Below, piece after piece: positions 12,031-23,900 of a DNA stretch of 64,000 nucleotides (position 1 is the stretch's first letter; each line of letters opens with the position of its first letter). The notes under the pieces were generated by a model, which saw nothing but the letters and a program-made list of their open reading frames with translations, was not told where the DNA came from and searched no databases. Position numbers and translations under genes: made by a program. Source of the stretch: Lophium mytilinum. Its lineage: Eukaryota > Ascomycota > Dothideomycetes > Mytilinidiales > Mytilinidiaceae. Location: the NCBI GenBank assembly GCA_010093605.1, contig MU004185.1:703334-767333 (forward strand), given 5' to 3'.

Positions 12031-13470
12031 ATGATCAAAACCGTCGAGATATTAGCTCACATTTCAGCTCCAACAACTCGGAAGCAAGATGACCAATACC
12101 GGGCTGAGGCTCTCGCGTATCTCGCGTTTGAGCCTCACAACCCAACAAAAGAGCTAGGCAGTGAATCTGAAGCACGTTCTTTGGGAATTGTCAAGTCAGG
12201 TGAAATCTCTCTGGAGTGTCAATTAGATACCGAGGAACAGACGTACCACACCCCACCGTCTCGGCCTACTGGAAGCTCTGAGAAGAAAAAGACGCTACCT
12301 GAGCGATATCTTACCGAATCTTATGGTAGCTTTTCCACCGGGATCCTCTCATTCGAAGGCTGCGGCCAGCCTTTATACGAGAATAATCACTCCCGAATTG
12401 GCATGGAAGGCTCTATCACCGACCCAGCCATGAGTCTCAAAGCTGTCGGCACATTGAACCCAAGAGAGGGTAATGTGGATTGGACTCTCCACAGCACTCG
12501 GACAGCCTTTTCGGCTTTCGAAACTCAACTCATTGCCCCATACTCGTCATCCGAACCTGGGGATCTCAATCCTTTGATATCGAAAAGCCCGGACAGCCCT
12601 CCTGCTTTATGTCGACGTGGCTCACCATCACCAGAACGCAATCAACGAGATATAGAACGCCATGGACCTGGCAGTACATCGGCCGATATCAATCACGTGG
12701 GTACAGATGGCACGAAGCAGGTCAACTTTCGAACATCGATCGGTGAGGACGAAGTCTTACGCTATGTGTCCATCTCCGCTTCAGAGGACAGCTCGAGCCC
12801 AGTGCGAGAGATCCAAATCAGCATCGGCATGGGCGTGAGTCGGTCACGTCCAAGAGAGGCTCCAAGCCCTAAACCGAAACCACAAGATGTGCCAAGCGTA
12901 AGGAGTCCGGCTTTAATTCGTCGGTCTATCGAGGATTACTCGAACCGCGGGATACACAGCTTGGATATAAGCACGTCGAACGAGACCTATACATTCAGGT
13001 CCTTACCCTTCGAAATCTTTCCTCCGTCTGCAGAAGTGTCTACAACGAAGCCCGCCACCTGGCCGTCTCAGAGCACCCCACTATTGGATAGTATGAAGTC
13101 TAACGAAGGAAATATTGGACGATACAAACCCAAGAAGACTATTAGGCGCCTTGAAATGGATGAGCGAGGATTCTGGAGAATTGAGACTGCTAGCTGGCCA
13201 CGACAGATTCAATATCGATTCTGGTCGAGTTTGGCGAAATGCATCCAAAAGGGCGATTTCGGTTGGGGTGTAACAATGCATCGAGAGGCTCCGGCATTGG
13301 AAGACGGATCGTTAGAAGACGATGAGCTTGGAATGGTGCGCTTGTATTGCTGGGGAGAGCTGGTAGAGCATACATATTTATTTCTCTGGCTGTACAGTGG
13401 AGGAAGAGCAGCCAAAGCTAACTTACAGTGGATCGACGCTGATAACCTTGTGGTTGTTCAGATGCCCTGA
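12031..13470 (+). CDS. Conserved fungal protein of unknown function
   Basis: Single exon, 479 aa from ATG 12031. The N-terminus MIKTVEILAHISAPTTRKQDDQYRAEALAYLAFEPH matches, from memory, the start of a conserved fungal hypothetical family. The middle is Ser/Pro-rich and likely disordered. The C-terminus is ordered (DERGFWRIETASWPRQIQYRFWSSLAKCIQKGDFGWGVTMHR, then GMVRLYCWGELVEHTYLFLWLYSGGRAAKANLQWIDADNLVVVQMP). The frame is open upstream to 11644, but that stretch overlaps eIF3d exon 1 and lacks family likeness. No catalytic motif is visible and I do not assign a function. Confidence 0.75.
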   Translation: MIKTVEILAHISAPTTRKQDDQYRAEALAYLAFEPHNPTKELGSESEARSLGIVKSGEISLECQLDTEEQTYHTPPSRPTGSSEKKKTLPERYLTESYGSFSTGILSFEGCGQPLYENNHSRIGMEGSITDPAMSLKAVGTLNPREGNVDWTLHSTRTAFSAFETQLIAPYSSSEPGDLNPLISKSPDSPPALCRRGSPSPERNQRDIERHGPGSTSADINHVGTDGTKQVNFRTSIGEDEVLRYVSISASEDSSSPVREIQISIGMGVSRSRPREAPSPKPKPQDVPSVRSPALIRRSIEDYSNRGIHSLDISTSNETYTFRSLPFEIFPPSAEVSTTKPATWPSQSTPLLDSMKSNEGNIGRYKPKKTIRRLEMDERGFWRIETASWPRQIQYRFWSSLAKCIQKGDFGWGVTMHREAPALEDGSLEDDELGMVRLYCWGELVEHTYLFLWLYSGGRAAKANLQWIDADNLVVVQMP

Positions 13471-13871
13471 CAATCTTACTATGGTCAACACATACTTCTT
13501 TCAATGTAGTCTTATAAGTCGATCTAGACCTTGTCAGTTAGATTAACTACCAAGTTCGACAGCATCTTTGATCACTCCTTAAATATGTGCAATTCACCTG
13601 CTTGAGGGACTGACACAACCATTACACCATTGAAGTAGTAAATCGGCCTACTTCATTCACGGCTAAAATTGTTGTCAAAGCACGCTAGCCACATAAATAA
13701 ATATATTGAACCCCTTGCAGAGCTCGGTCTAGTTCCACTAGTTTCAGCCCTGCCACCACTCCCACCACCCCCTGCCGCTCGTTCCCAAAGATAGGTTCGC
13801 GGTAGCTGAAGGAACACCTACCAACTTCCCCTCCAGTAAAGTTATGATCGCCTTGCTGGCCTGATCTCCAT
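13471..13871. other. Intergenic region before the phosphodiesterase gene
   Basis: This 401-bp gap has the 3' side of the 12031 gene and the promoter of the phosphodiesterase gene. The stretch 13680-13800 is C/T-rich, as in many fungal promoters. Nothing else noted. Confidence 0.45.
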
Positions 13872-16204
13872 ATGTCTACTCCCGAGTATTCGAAGCTGCG
13901 GGCTCAGCGCGACGAGTCCCCTGACGATGCGCGGCTCACCCCCGACCCCGACTTCTTTTCAGGAGACGAGGACCACTACGATGATGGTCGACCCTCTGCG
14001 GACATGGCCGCGCATGACCGGGGTATACTTGAAGAGGAAGAGGAGCGGGAAACACTGCTGAGCCGCGAGGGGAGCAAAGGAAAGTTTCCTGCGCTGTTCC
14101 GCTCTGGCAAGAGTACTGGGGATGCTGTAAAGATTGGAGGACTGGAACGGAAGCGGCTCAAGAGGCAGGCAAGACGAGAACGCAAGGGAGCTCGTAATGG
14201 AGAGTCCAGCGAACTGATGTATGAGATGGAGGAAGGCGTTGGCCGGTCAGATTCGGAGTTGTCCTCGAGAAACTCATCGCAATCAGACCAACAGCGACTT
14301 GAAGCCGTACTCGCCCATAAGAAGGTAAGTTACCAGACCTCTTAGGTGCATTCAGGGCTAATGGAACAAATAGGAGCGTCGAACCCGCATTTGGAGACGA
14401 GTCCTCATACACTCTTCTATCATCGTTCTCTTTCTCATAATCCTCTTCGTTGCTTACAGAGCATCTAAACGCTCCAGCGTTAAGTACACCGCCAGCCTCC
14501 TTTCGAATGGTACCCATAACTTCGCTCCTACCACTATCCTCATTTCCCTCGACGGCTTCCGGGCCGACTTCCTATACCGTGGTCTCACCCCTACTTTGAC
14601 CAAGTTCGTCCAAGGAGGCATCTCCCCGAAGTACATGACGCCGTCTTTCCCGAGCGTTACTTTCCCAAATCATTACACAATGGTTACGGGGCTATATCCG
14701 GAGGCTCATGGCATCGTGGGAAATACCTTTTGGGACGTCGATCTCCAAAAAGAGTTCTACTACACAGATCCAGACAAGAGCTTGCAGTCATTCTGGTGGG
14801 GAGGAGAACCAGTATGGCTCACTGCAGAGAAGCAAGGAGTGCGGACCGCCATACATATGTGGCCTGGCTCCGAAGCCCATATCGGTGACATTGAGCCAGC
14901 CCATGTGGACAAGTACAATGGCTCTGAAGTGCTGTCTCGAAAGACGGACAGGATATTTGATTTCTTGGACTTGCCTGGACCAGACAGTCCTGCAGCGAAA
15001 GTAGACCTGCCGCGGCCCCAGCTCATCGCGGCATATGTGCCAGATGTAGACGGAGATGGCCACCAGTATGGCCCGAACAGCACGGAAATCCGTCAGACTA
15101 TCATGAATGTCGATGATATGCTGGAGCAGATCCTCCAAGGCCTTCAGCAGCGCAATCTTACGGAAATCGTGAACGTGATTGTCGTTTCTGACCACGGAAT
15201 GGCGACAACGGACGTTGAACGGCTGATTCAGCTCGAAGATTTGGTAGACCCTGAGGAACTCGAGCATATCGATGGATGGCCTCTCTACGGCTTACGTCCA
15301 AAGAAACCAGAAGACCTAGACCGTCTTCACATACAACTCCAAGAGAAGGCGAAGACGAACCCCAACATTGAGGTATACCTCCGTGATAAGGACATGCCAG
15401 AACGATACCACTTCTCACAGAACGAGCGTATCGCGCCATTGTGGATAGTGCCCAAGACCGGTTGGGCTATTGTCACGAAGGACGAGTTTGATGTCGAACA
15501 GGGGAAGCTAAACGGAGACGTGTATCACCCTCGAGGACTTCACGGCTACGATCACGAGCATCCTCTCATGAGAGCTATCTTCGTTGCCAGGGGGCCAGCG
15601 TTCCCACATAAGCCCAACAGCCGTCTCGAGCCTTTCCGTAAGTCCAGCTCTAATGCCAACTTTAGAGGAAAATATTAATGAATACTTAGAAAACATCGAG
15701 CTCTACAACATCGTCTGTGATTCCATCGGCATCGAGCCGAAGCCAAACAATGGAACCATGCGCCTGCCACTTAAACCCGCGGGCCTGCATTCAGACCACG
15801 GTACACCTGAGGACGAGACCCCGGCTGATCCAGTGGGATCTCCTGCAAGCAGTGCCATCTCTCCGAGTTCCGTGCCGGTAAAGAGCGTCTCTACCTCTTA
15901 CACAGTAGCACCCGTCGGCGTAACGTCTGGTGTCCCCGAAACTCCTGTTCTCCAAGCCACTCCTTCAGCCTCGGACGCTCAGGACGCACCAGCGACCCCG
16001 GTAATGCCCTCTGTAGGCCTACCTACAACTCCTCCACCCGCCCCTCCCAGCACGCCAGTGGCCACTCCCACCAAGGAACCCTGGTGGGAGTGGGTGCACG
16101 ACAAGATCGAGGACGTCGAGGAATGGGTGGATGATTTACTGCACCCGACGGAAACGCCCGCCAACGGCGGACACGGTGGTGCATACAAAACAGACACCCC
16201 TTGA
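13872..16204 (+). CDS. Type I phosphodiesterase / nucleotide pyrophosphatase (NPP family), type II membrane protein
   Basis: Exons 13872-14324, 14374-15637, 15690-16204; 743 aa. The protein has an acidic, charged N-terminal tail of about 155 residues, one membrane segment (VLIHSSIIVLFLIILFVAY) and an outward catalytic domain. Key NPP signatures are visible: ILISLDGFRADFL (metal-binding Asp), PSFPSVTFPNHYTMVTGLYPEAHGI (catalytic Thr in SVTFPN), DVDGDGHQYGP, and VVSDHGM with a later HGYDHEHPLMRAIF. These enzymes hydrolyse phosphodiester or pyrophosphate bonds in nucleotides. After NIELYNIVCDSIGIEPKPNNGT comes a Ser/Thr/Pro-rich tail ending in an acidic helix. The intron ends are GTAAGT...AG in both cases. 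Converges with RAD17. Confidence 0.92.
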
Positions 16205-17107
16205 TTTTAGACATTTGAATTCATGCGCGACTCGGTTTGGGGGCGTTTGGTTTTGCTTACGTAGATTTCTGTTGCTGATACCCTCCTATTCATACTCTAT
16301 CGCGCAATTGAACATTATGGTATCTTTTACCTAGCTGTATATCGTCTTGTGATGTTCAAATCTTGCTTCAAATATGTGAATAACTCTGTGACTGGAATGT
16401 GCACTCCAACTGCACCGAACAAAAACTCACTGGGACTGACGATCACGGGATTCATTCACTGTTGGTTAACTTGGTTCATTTCACCTAAAGAATGCCCCCG
16501 ACGAACTTTACACAGCAGGCAGGGCAGGTCAAATTTGCTCCGACTGATATTAGAATTTGGATATGTAGTGGGTGTCAAAAGGCCTGAAAGACTAGGTACG
16601 CAACCAGAAGGAGCTGTCGACACAGTTAGAATTAGGTCTTTAAATTATAGTATATGCAGACATACACAGAGGGTGCTTCAATGAGGTTGAGACGGTGGCA
16701 AAACGTTCCACGCCGAGGTCCAAGTTAAACGTCGCTAGACAGTGTAATTGTCCAGCATATCACTTCAAGGTTTCTAGGGCGTTTCAAGGTCGTATCTACT
16801 TTTAAATTACTACCGTTTTGGTGTACTGAAACGTAAGCTTGACGGCGTCACATACTCGAGCTGCCCTTCTGCAAGCTTGAAGGATACATTATCCCTAGCC
16901 TTCTTTGGCAAGGTGGGCTCCCGGATTTTGATATACAAAACTCGTATGACTCAGTGACTTCGTGTGGTGCTGTTCGAACTCGTGGTTCGTATGAGCCTAG
17001 CCATTAAAGTAGACTGTTCCTCTCAGGTCGCTGCCACGACTTTCCTCTTTTCAAATATTATGGCCAGATACCAATAGTCTTGAAATCACCGAATTGCATG
17101 TTTCGTC
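16205..17107. other. Convergent intergenic region
   Basis: The 903 bp between two 3' ends are moderately AT-rich. The frame at 16349-16684 looks like a chance ORF. A GTTCGA-containing stretch near 16972 has no cloverleaf around it. I see no supported feature. Confidence 0.45.
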
Positions 17108-19768
17108 TTAATCGTCCTCAATATCGTCGTCACTGAGCACTAGCTTCGCAACATCGCTTTCTACGGCTGACGTAGGTATCATGGACTCGTTCTTCACAAT
17201 AGTACCCTGACCAGGTCTTCGCGATTTCCTCCCTTGGGCAGTCGGAGGATCAGTACTCCATTGCTCAACATCCGTGTTCCCGTCGTCGTCATCTAGAGCT
17301 TCCTCGCTGGACCCACCGATGCCATGAAACGCGGTCACTTTCTCAACCTCTCTCAAGCTACCCGACTTGGTCGCTGATATCCGGTTCCGCATAACGAGCG
17401 CAATGTAGGGTAGACGTTCGAGCAGCATCTCATGCTTAGCCGAGCTGCCGCTTCCAAGAAGTACGGAGCTTGGCTCTTCCTCTGTCTTAGTTCTCGATGG
17501 CTGATCTGATCGGGTTTCAGTGCTACGTGATACCGATCCGTTCCTTCTCCAGGACTCGACACCGCCAACCTTACTGTCTCTTTTCTTGACCTGCTCAAGG
17601 AGGGGAGCGAATAGCTGACCACTCTGAGCTCGGCCAATCCACATATCAAGCAAGCCCTCGATCTCCTCTCTTTGTCGCCAGATCCGGAGAGACGTAGGGT
17701 AGAACATGGAGAAGGCACTAGTTCTACTACCCGTTTTCCCTTTACTGCTTGCTGTTCCAGGAGGCGGTGTGATCCGTTTGACTGGAGATGGTAGGCTGAA
17801 GAGCAGGCCGCGAACACTGACCTGGAAACTGAGCTCGTCCTGGCGCAGGTTGTCCGCGGTCGTTCCTTGGAACGTAAGCCTCGCGGCCGCACCAGATCCG
17901 AATCTGTCGGGTGAAAGCAGGTCTGCGTCCGAGAGAGCGTCGATGCATCCGTTGATGGAGTCCATGGTATCTTCAGGGCTACCGCCATCGCACGATAGCA
18001 GGTAGTTCTCGTGCAAAGCTGCAATGAACGTCTGAATATCCGTCCCGAGGTCATCTATCAACTCGTCTACGTGGACCTGCGACAGCTTCGGCCTCCGAAG
18101 CTCCGGAAAGTAATTTGGTGGTTGAGGAATGGGCTCGCTGGTGGTGTTGGGTGCGTCCCGCTTGTTGTGGACAACTTTGCCAACAGCATGAAAGATGCCA
18201 AGAGTGCTCTCACGCTGAGTGATTATTTCGAGCGATTCTTGCTCCATCTTTGTGAGCGTGGTATCCCGTCCACTCTTCTTTGGCTTCGTGAAAGCGACTT
18301 TTGCACCCCATCCGTCTTGATCGTCCCCGCGAACGCAGAGAAATTCGAGCGAGGACACCGCGCTCCGGATATCACCAACCTCTGACAGCCGTTGGATTAC
18401 TTGAGGTCCGGCAGTTTTCCGTCTACCCGTCTTCCGTGCTTCTTTCTTCACAACAAGCTCCAGAGCCTTCGCCATAAGTGTCGGAGCAATTGGGTTGAAT
18501 TCTATGGTTGTTACGGCTGGATGGTTCAATATTTCAGGTCCAAGTAGACGATGCGCAGTGAAGCTATCAGCGGCAGCCGTGTTAGTAGAGAGAAGCGTCT
18601 CAGAGATTATCAGAATCATTGGAGTTACAGGATGATTAAGGTCTTTTTGTCTAGCAAGGAATGCTCCCATTGAAGGGGTATTCACGGCCAGGAACTGTTG
18701 GATAGATGATCGAAAGGCCTGCACACTTGCAGACGAAGGGGTGAATGTATTCGGAAATTCCTCGACGATAATGACCTCCTTTTCTCGTCCTTTTTTCATG
18801 GCTGGTTCTGGCTTCGCTTGCGGTTGTACCGTGTCTTGAAACTGCAGGCTCCCAAACTTCCCGGTCCGACCGATGAAGTCTTCGAACTGTGCTGTCATGG
18901 AAACGGCCCCGGCTCCGAAGGCAGTATTTGCGGGATTCTTCCATTCGTGTGCCATAAATCCGAGATCATCGGCAAGGAGGGACATTGTGGTAGTCTTGCC
19001 GCTTCCTGCAGGCCCTTTAAGGAGCAGAAGTCTCTTGCGCTCTCTGCCTTCGAAGACATCATGCAGCCACTTGCGAACGTCCAACACCTTTCGCTTATGG
19101 ACCGCTAATTCGTCAAGATTCATAGGTTCGTATCGCTCCGTCCATGGCCTCTGATCGGCCACCTCGAGAATCGGAGGCAGAGGCAATGGGGCAGCTCCAC
19201 GGGTCCCCTTCTGTGTTTTCAGGAACTTCTGGCTGCCGGCTGGAGTGCCTTCGCCATCTCCACTCAATCCCTCTCCCAACGTGTTCCGTGCGCGTTTCCG
19301 TAGAGCTAAAGCTGTTACTGATTCGGTCTTGATATCAGAGATTCTGACAGGTCCTTCGTCCGAGGAGTCCTGAATAAAGTCTTCATCTTCATCTGCAGGC
19401 AGAGCAGCACTCTTGCCCAAATTTGGAGGCGGTATGCTCTGTTGGCGTTGCGGAATGGCGCTGAAGAAGGACGATATAGGTTTGTGTATTGGTTTCGGTT
19501 TGGCAGGAGACTTGGAAGGCGATTTCTTGGGCTGCGAGGGCCGCAACGGTCTTGCAGAGGAGGCTTCCTGGGTGGTAGCCGGTGTCGACAGCGATGATGA
19601 GGGCAGTCGGCCCGACGAGGTGCGGAGTGACTGTGTGCTTCGCGAGTTGCTCTTCGTAGCTCGGGTCTCCGTCACAGGTCCCTTAGAGGGCCGTTGCGGA
19701 GAGAGAGGGACATCGGATCCATCCTCGTCGGACAAGACGATTGGCTGTCTCCTGGCCGCTCGCGGCAT
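17108..19768 (-). CDS. rad17: RAD17 checkpoint clamp loader
   Basis: Single exon, 886 aa. Rad17, with RFC2-5, loads the 9-1-1 clamp at damaged DNA in the nucleus. The N-terminal ~200 residues are disordered and basic, with SFFSAIP near residue 100. The AAA+ part starts at PWTERYEPMNLDELAVHKRKV, with Walker A GPAGSGKTTT (about 252-260) and a Walker B-like VIIVEEFPN. TPMILIISE and TAHRLLGPEILNHP match the Rad17/Rad24 lid region. The helical C-terminal half includes CLHENYLLSCDGG-like text (AALHENYLLSCDGG) and ends in an acidic tail (LVLSDDDIEDD). Length is usual for fungal Rad17. Divergent from the coiled-coil gene over 1.16 kb. Confidence 0.93.
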   Translation of the reverse strand: MPRAARRQPIVLSDEDGSDVPLSPQRPSKGPVTETRATKSNSRSTQSLRTSSGRLPSSSLSTPATTQEASSARPLRPSQPKKSPSKSPAKPKPIHKPISSFFSAIPQRQQSIPPPNLGKSAALPADEDEDFIQDSSDEGPVRISDIKTESVTALALRKRARNTLGEGLSGDGEGTPAGSQKFLKTQKGTRGAAPLPLPPILEVADQRPWTERYEPMNLDELAVHKRKVLDVRKWLHDVFEGRERKRLLLLKGPAGSGKTTTMSLLADDLGFMAHEWKNPANTAFGAGAVSMTAQFEDFIGRTGKFGSLQFQDTVQPQAKPEPAMKKGREKEVIIVEEFPNTFTPSSASVQAFRSSIQQFLAVNTPSMGAFLARQKDLNHPVTPMILIISETLLSTNTAAADSFTAHRLLGPEILNHPAVTTIEFNPIAPTLMAKALELVVKKEARKTGRRKTAGPQVIQRLSEVGDIRSAVSSLEFLCVRGDDQDGWGAKVAFTKPKKSGRDTTLTKMEQESLEIITQRESTLGIFHAVGKVVHNKRDAPNTTSEPIPQPPNYFPELRRPKLSQVHVDELIDDLGTDIQTFIAALHENYLLSCDGGSPEDTMDSINGCIDALSDADLLSPDRFGSGAAARLTFQGTTADNLRQDELSFQVSVRGLLFSLPSPVKRITPPPGTASSKGKTGSRTSAFSMFYPTSLRIWRQREEIEGLLDMWIGRAQSGQLFAPLLEQVKKRDSKVGGVESWRRNGSVSRSTETRSDQPSRTKTEEEPSSVLLGSGSSAKHEMLLERLPYIALVMRNRISATKSGSLREVEKVTAFHGIGGSSEEALDDDDGNTDVEQWSTDPPTAQGRKSRRPGQGTIVKNESMIPTSAVESDVAKLVLSDDDIEDD

Positions 19769-20926
19769 GCTGCCGCCGTGGATTCGAATTCGGGTTCGTG
19801 CAGGGGGGCATCGTTGAGCCGGCCGATCTGCGTGGGCGGAAGAGCGGCTTCACGGCTTCACGACTTCACGGCGTCACGGCTTGGCGTGCAGGTGAGGCTG
19901 GAGGGCGCGTGAATTGCAACCTTGCAATCGGCTGGTTGGATTCGCGCTTGGACGTCCATTGCGCCGGGTCTTCTAGTGGCGTCCGGCCCGCTGGGAGCCG
20001 CCTCCTCTAACGTGCCGTGCCAGCACCACTCCTTCGTGGCCCCACCCCCCTCACTTCCGCCCTTCACGGCCTCGTGCAACAGCTGGACATGTATATCCAG
20101 TACCGCCTGCCCTTCAATGATCATCACGCTACGCGCGTCATAGAGGTACCGAAGGTCCGCGCTCAACCGCCTCAAGCGGTGCTCCAACAGCAGCAACAGG
20201 CCCATCACGAGTCTCTCGCAACATCCTCACTTCCAAAGTGCTCGCTCTTGGCATGCCAGCGCGCCGGCGACCGTGCTGCTAGGGGCTGCATGCGTGGCTC
20301 CTCCAGCATGAGCTGCGGTTCCCGGGCTGCTCGAGCCGCGCTCTCGACCACCAACCGAGCGACTCCACGCGTCCAACTCTGATTTTTGACTTCCCTCTAG
20401 CTGCTCGGCCACGCGATGACCGTTGCCACCTGTTTGCCGTTTGGTAAGGCCTCCGTATTACCTGCAATCAAGTCCGTTTTAGTCTTTCCGTGCCACCTCC
20501 CATTAGCTGGTCGACCCTGTTTGTGGCAGTTAGCGCCAGTCGCCTATCTCAGTCTCATCATTGCTTCGTCTTTCCGGACTGTTTTGCCTCATTACTCCGC
20601 CCGTTGGCATTGAAACACATGACCAACATGCATGTCTAGCTCTATGGCTCCATCCTTCAACTCCCTGGCATCATGCCATTGGGACATCTGGGCCAGTCGC
20701 AGCGTCTTCTGAGCGCAGGGCTGTAGCCTCATATCTTCTGTCAAACCAATTTTCTTCCTTCAAGTGCTTGTGTCTGTGACTTTGCTTGGTCGGAATCTTG
20801 CACCACTACTCGTCTCACATCTAATATATACTACTCGTCCCGAGGACAAACACTTGACATAACCATCGCTTTGTCCTCCCAAGCTTCCGACACCTGCAAC
20901 GGATTGGGCACTGAAGTTTAGCAAAC
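19769..20926. promoter_or_regulatory. Divergent intergenic region, RAD17 / coiled-coil gene
   Basis: 1,158 bp, with a GC-rich half beside RAD17 and a C/T-rich part near 20740-20900. A short degenerate direct repeat (CTTCACGGC/CTTCACGAC-like units) spans about 19848-19880. Several overlapping frames on both strands at 19858-20613 have low complexity and no recognisable family. I call no gene here. Confidence 0.45.
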
Positions 20927-23900
20927 ATGGCGAAAGCAAAGAAGGGTAAGGGCAAAGGGCCCAAAAACGCTTCGCAGCAATCTAAATGGACGTCCCCACC
21001 CCCTAGCCCGACGCTGTCTTCGAAATTACCAGATCTCTCGGAAGAACTTCCTTCTTCGCCCCCTTCCGTTCCATCTACCCCTACACCAGCACCGTCTGTG
21101 CCCTCACCGAGTCTTGCTAAGCAAGATCCAGTCCCTGTTCGAAATCCTTCCGAACCGTCACCAGAGGCCTCGGTGTGCCAGGAAGAGACTGGGGCCCCGC
21201 CCACCGAAGAGTCGAAAGAAGCCGACGACTCTACAGACACGGTTGATAACTCTGAAAAGGCGATCGAAGAGTCTACGAACACGTACGACGACGCTACAAA
21301 ACCAGACGACGACCCTACAAAACTGGACGACGACTCTACAAAAACGGACGACACCTATACAACAGCCGTCGAAGAGTCTACAAAGACCGACGACGACTCT
21401 ACGAAAACTGTCGAAGAGTCTACGATACCGAAAGACACCACCCACGAGCAACCGGTGACTCTAGAAGCCCCCGAACAATCTACTGTTCCTCCAAGTAGTG
21501 ACGTAGTCTCGACACCTAAGATACCTGAAGCACCTGACGCGCCTGAAGCATCCGAAGCACCTGAAGCCCCTGAAGTACCCGAAGCACCCGAAGCCCCTGA
21601 AGCCCCTGAAGCACCCGAAGCACCCGAAGCACCGATCGTAAAGAACAGCGTAGCAACGCCTGAGGACCCCGTGGCAGCGGAAGAGACACCCGCCACCGAC
21701 GAGAGCGAAGAGGTACCGGATAAAACAGAGGAACCGAAACCACGCGCACCATCTCCACCTCCCAGTGCAACTCGAGAACCACCTCGGCGCAAGCAATCTG
21801 AGATCGCACGCCGCGACGAGCCGCGCCACTCGATCGAGCCAACGAGGGAGAGGCCTTTAGACTTCCAGGCTCGCCCCTCCGGTCTATCTCGGCTGCCTTC
21901 CCAGCCTCAATTTCAACACCAATTTGCAAGCAGAGTTCCTTCGGAACAGTACTCCACACCTCCGACATCAAATTACCAGCCGAGATATTTCTCTCATACA
22001 CCTCCTAGCGCCCCGCCTTACTATCACCCGATGTCCCCACAAAACGGCTACGCCAACGGCACTCCGTACCCCATGCAGCCGCAGCATCCCTCTCCGAGTC
22101 CTTACCACAACCATTATGGAAGCTTCAGTTCTCCCTTCGATCCCTTTTCAAACAGCCCTCCACCAATGCTACGTCATGACTCGGTCGCATCAAGAGGAAG
22201 CAACAGTCTTGAGCATTACCAAGGTTCAGGCCTGGATGGCAACTCAGCAATCGAGGATGAATCCGGAGACCTATTTTCTCGGATATCGTCTGCAATTCCC
22301 GACCTTCACTTGTTACTGACTCGTTACAAAGAGACACACGGTCAACTCGGATTGCGCGAAGAACTCAATCGAAGAGCCGAAATGCAGCAAGCCGAAACTA
22401 TCAAGCGCAAAGATGACCATATCGACCATCTGACTAAGGAGCTCGACGCAGAGAAGGAGAAACGGGACTCAGATAGGACGAAACACAGATTGGAGCTCGG
22501 AAACCAGGACGAAAATCTGAGGGAATTCAGGGATCGGATTGCTGGGTTCGAGCGAAACAAAGCTGAAGTCGAAAAAGCGAAGGCTGCTCTTGAAGCCGAC
22601 CGCGTAGCATTGGAATCGTCGAAAGTGGACATGGAAAAGCGTCTGCTAGAAGAGTTTGAGAGCTGGAAATCGAAACCTCACGAGCCCTGCAGAGAAGAGC
22701 AGATTGCGCTGGCCGTTCAATTCGATAAAAGCCTGAATGAACAGGAGCGTGCGGCTGAGGCTAAAAGGGTCGAGGCAGAGGAAAACTTTACGAAGCAAAA
22801 AAGCGAAATGGTCGCCGAGTTCGAGAGCCAAAAGCTAGCGATTGAGTCAGAGTTCGAGAATGTCAGGAAAGAGATTGAGGCCAAGTTGACTGCTATCCAG
22901 AAGGACCTTGAAGACGCTCTACAGAAAGAGCAAGAGGGTCGGGAATCTTGGATTGCAGAGCGTGAGACTCTTATCAAGGAACATGGCGAGGAAATTGAGA
23001 CCCGCCAAAAGCAATGGGAGGAAGAGACTACAGCCCTAGCAGCTCAGCACACGAAGGAGAAAGAAGAGGCGGAAAAAGCGTGGACTGAAAGGCAAGCAGA
23101 TGCGACAAAAAAGCTAGAAGAGGAGCAGGCAAAAGCGGAGCAGCTCTTGATAGAGAGGGACGAGCTGCAGAAGACCTTGGATGCAGAGAAGCAGCAATTT
23201 GCAAGGGAGAAAGATGAACTTCAAAAAACTTTAGATGAAGAGAAGCAGCAGTTTGCAAAGGAGAAGGATGAACTTCAGAAGAGTGTAGACATCGAAAAGG
23301 AGCTGACAGATAAAGAGAAGGCCGTGAACGAGGAGCTTGCAAAGGGAATAGATCAGCTTCAGAAGAGCTTGGATGATGAGAAGGCGCAGGCTGTTAAGGA
23401 AATGGAAGAATTCCAGCAACGTCTGGATGATGAGAAGGCGCAGGCTGTCAAGGAAATGGAAGGATTTCAGCAGCGTCTGGACGAGGAGAAAGAGAAGTCC
23501 TCGAAGGACACGGCGGACCTGCAGCAACGCCTGGACGAGCAAAAGGAAACGTCTTTGAAGGAGTTGCATGATCTTCAGCAAGTCTTGGATGTAGAGAGAG
23601 CCAAGTTCGAGACCGACAAAGCAGAGCACGAAAAGCGCATCGAAGAACTAGAGGGACGTGTCAAGGAGGCAACCGAGATCCAGAAGCAGCTGACCGACGA
23701 GAAAGCTGCGCATGAGCAAGATCTTGATGTCATCAAGAGTGTCGCGGCAAATTTGGAGGCAGAGAAGGCAAGGTTGGAGAAGCTGGCCGAGAGTTACGGA
23801 GGCATCTCGGACATCAAAAGTAAGGGAGACGCATTCTAGTAAGTTTTCCCTTGTCGCCCTTGGAAGTCATCGGAGATGAACGCTATGGTTCTGAGCAAGT

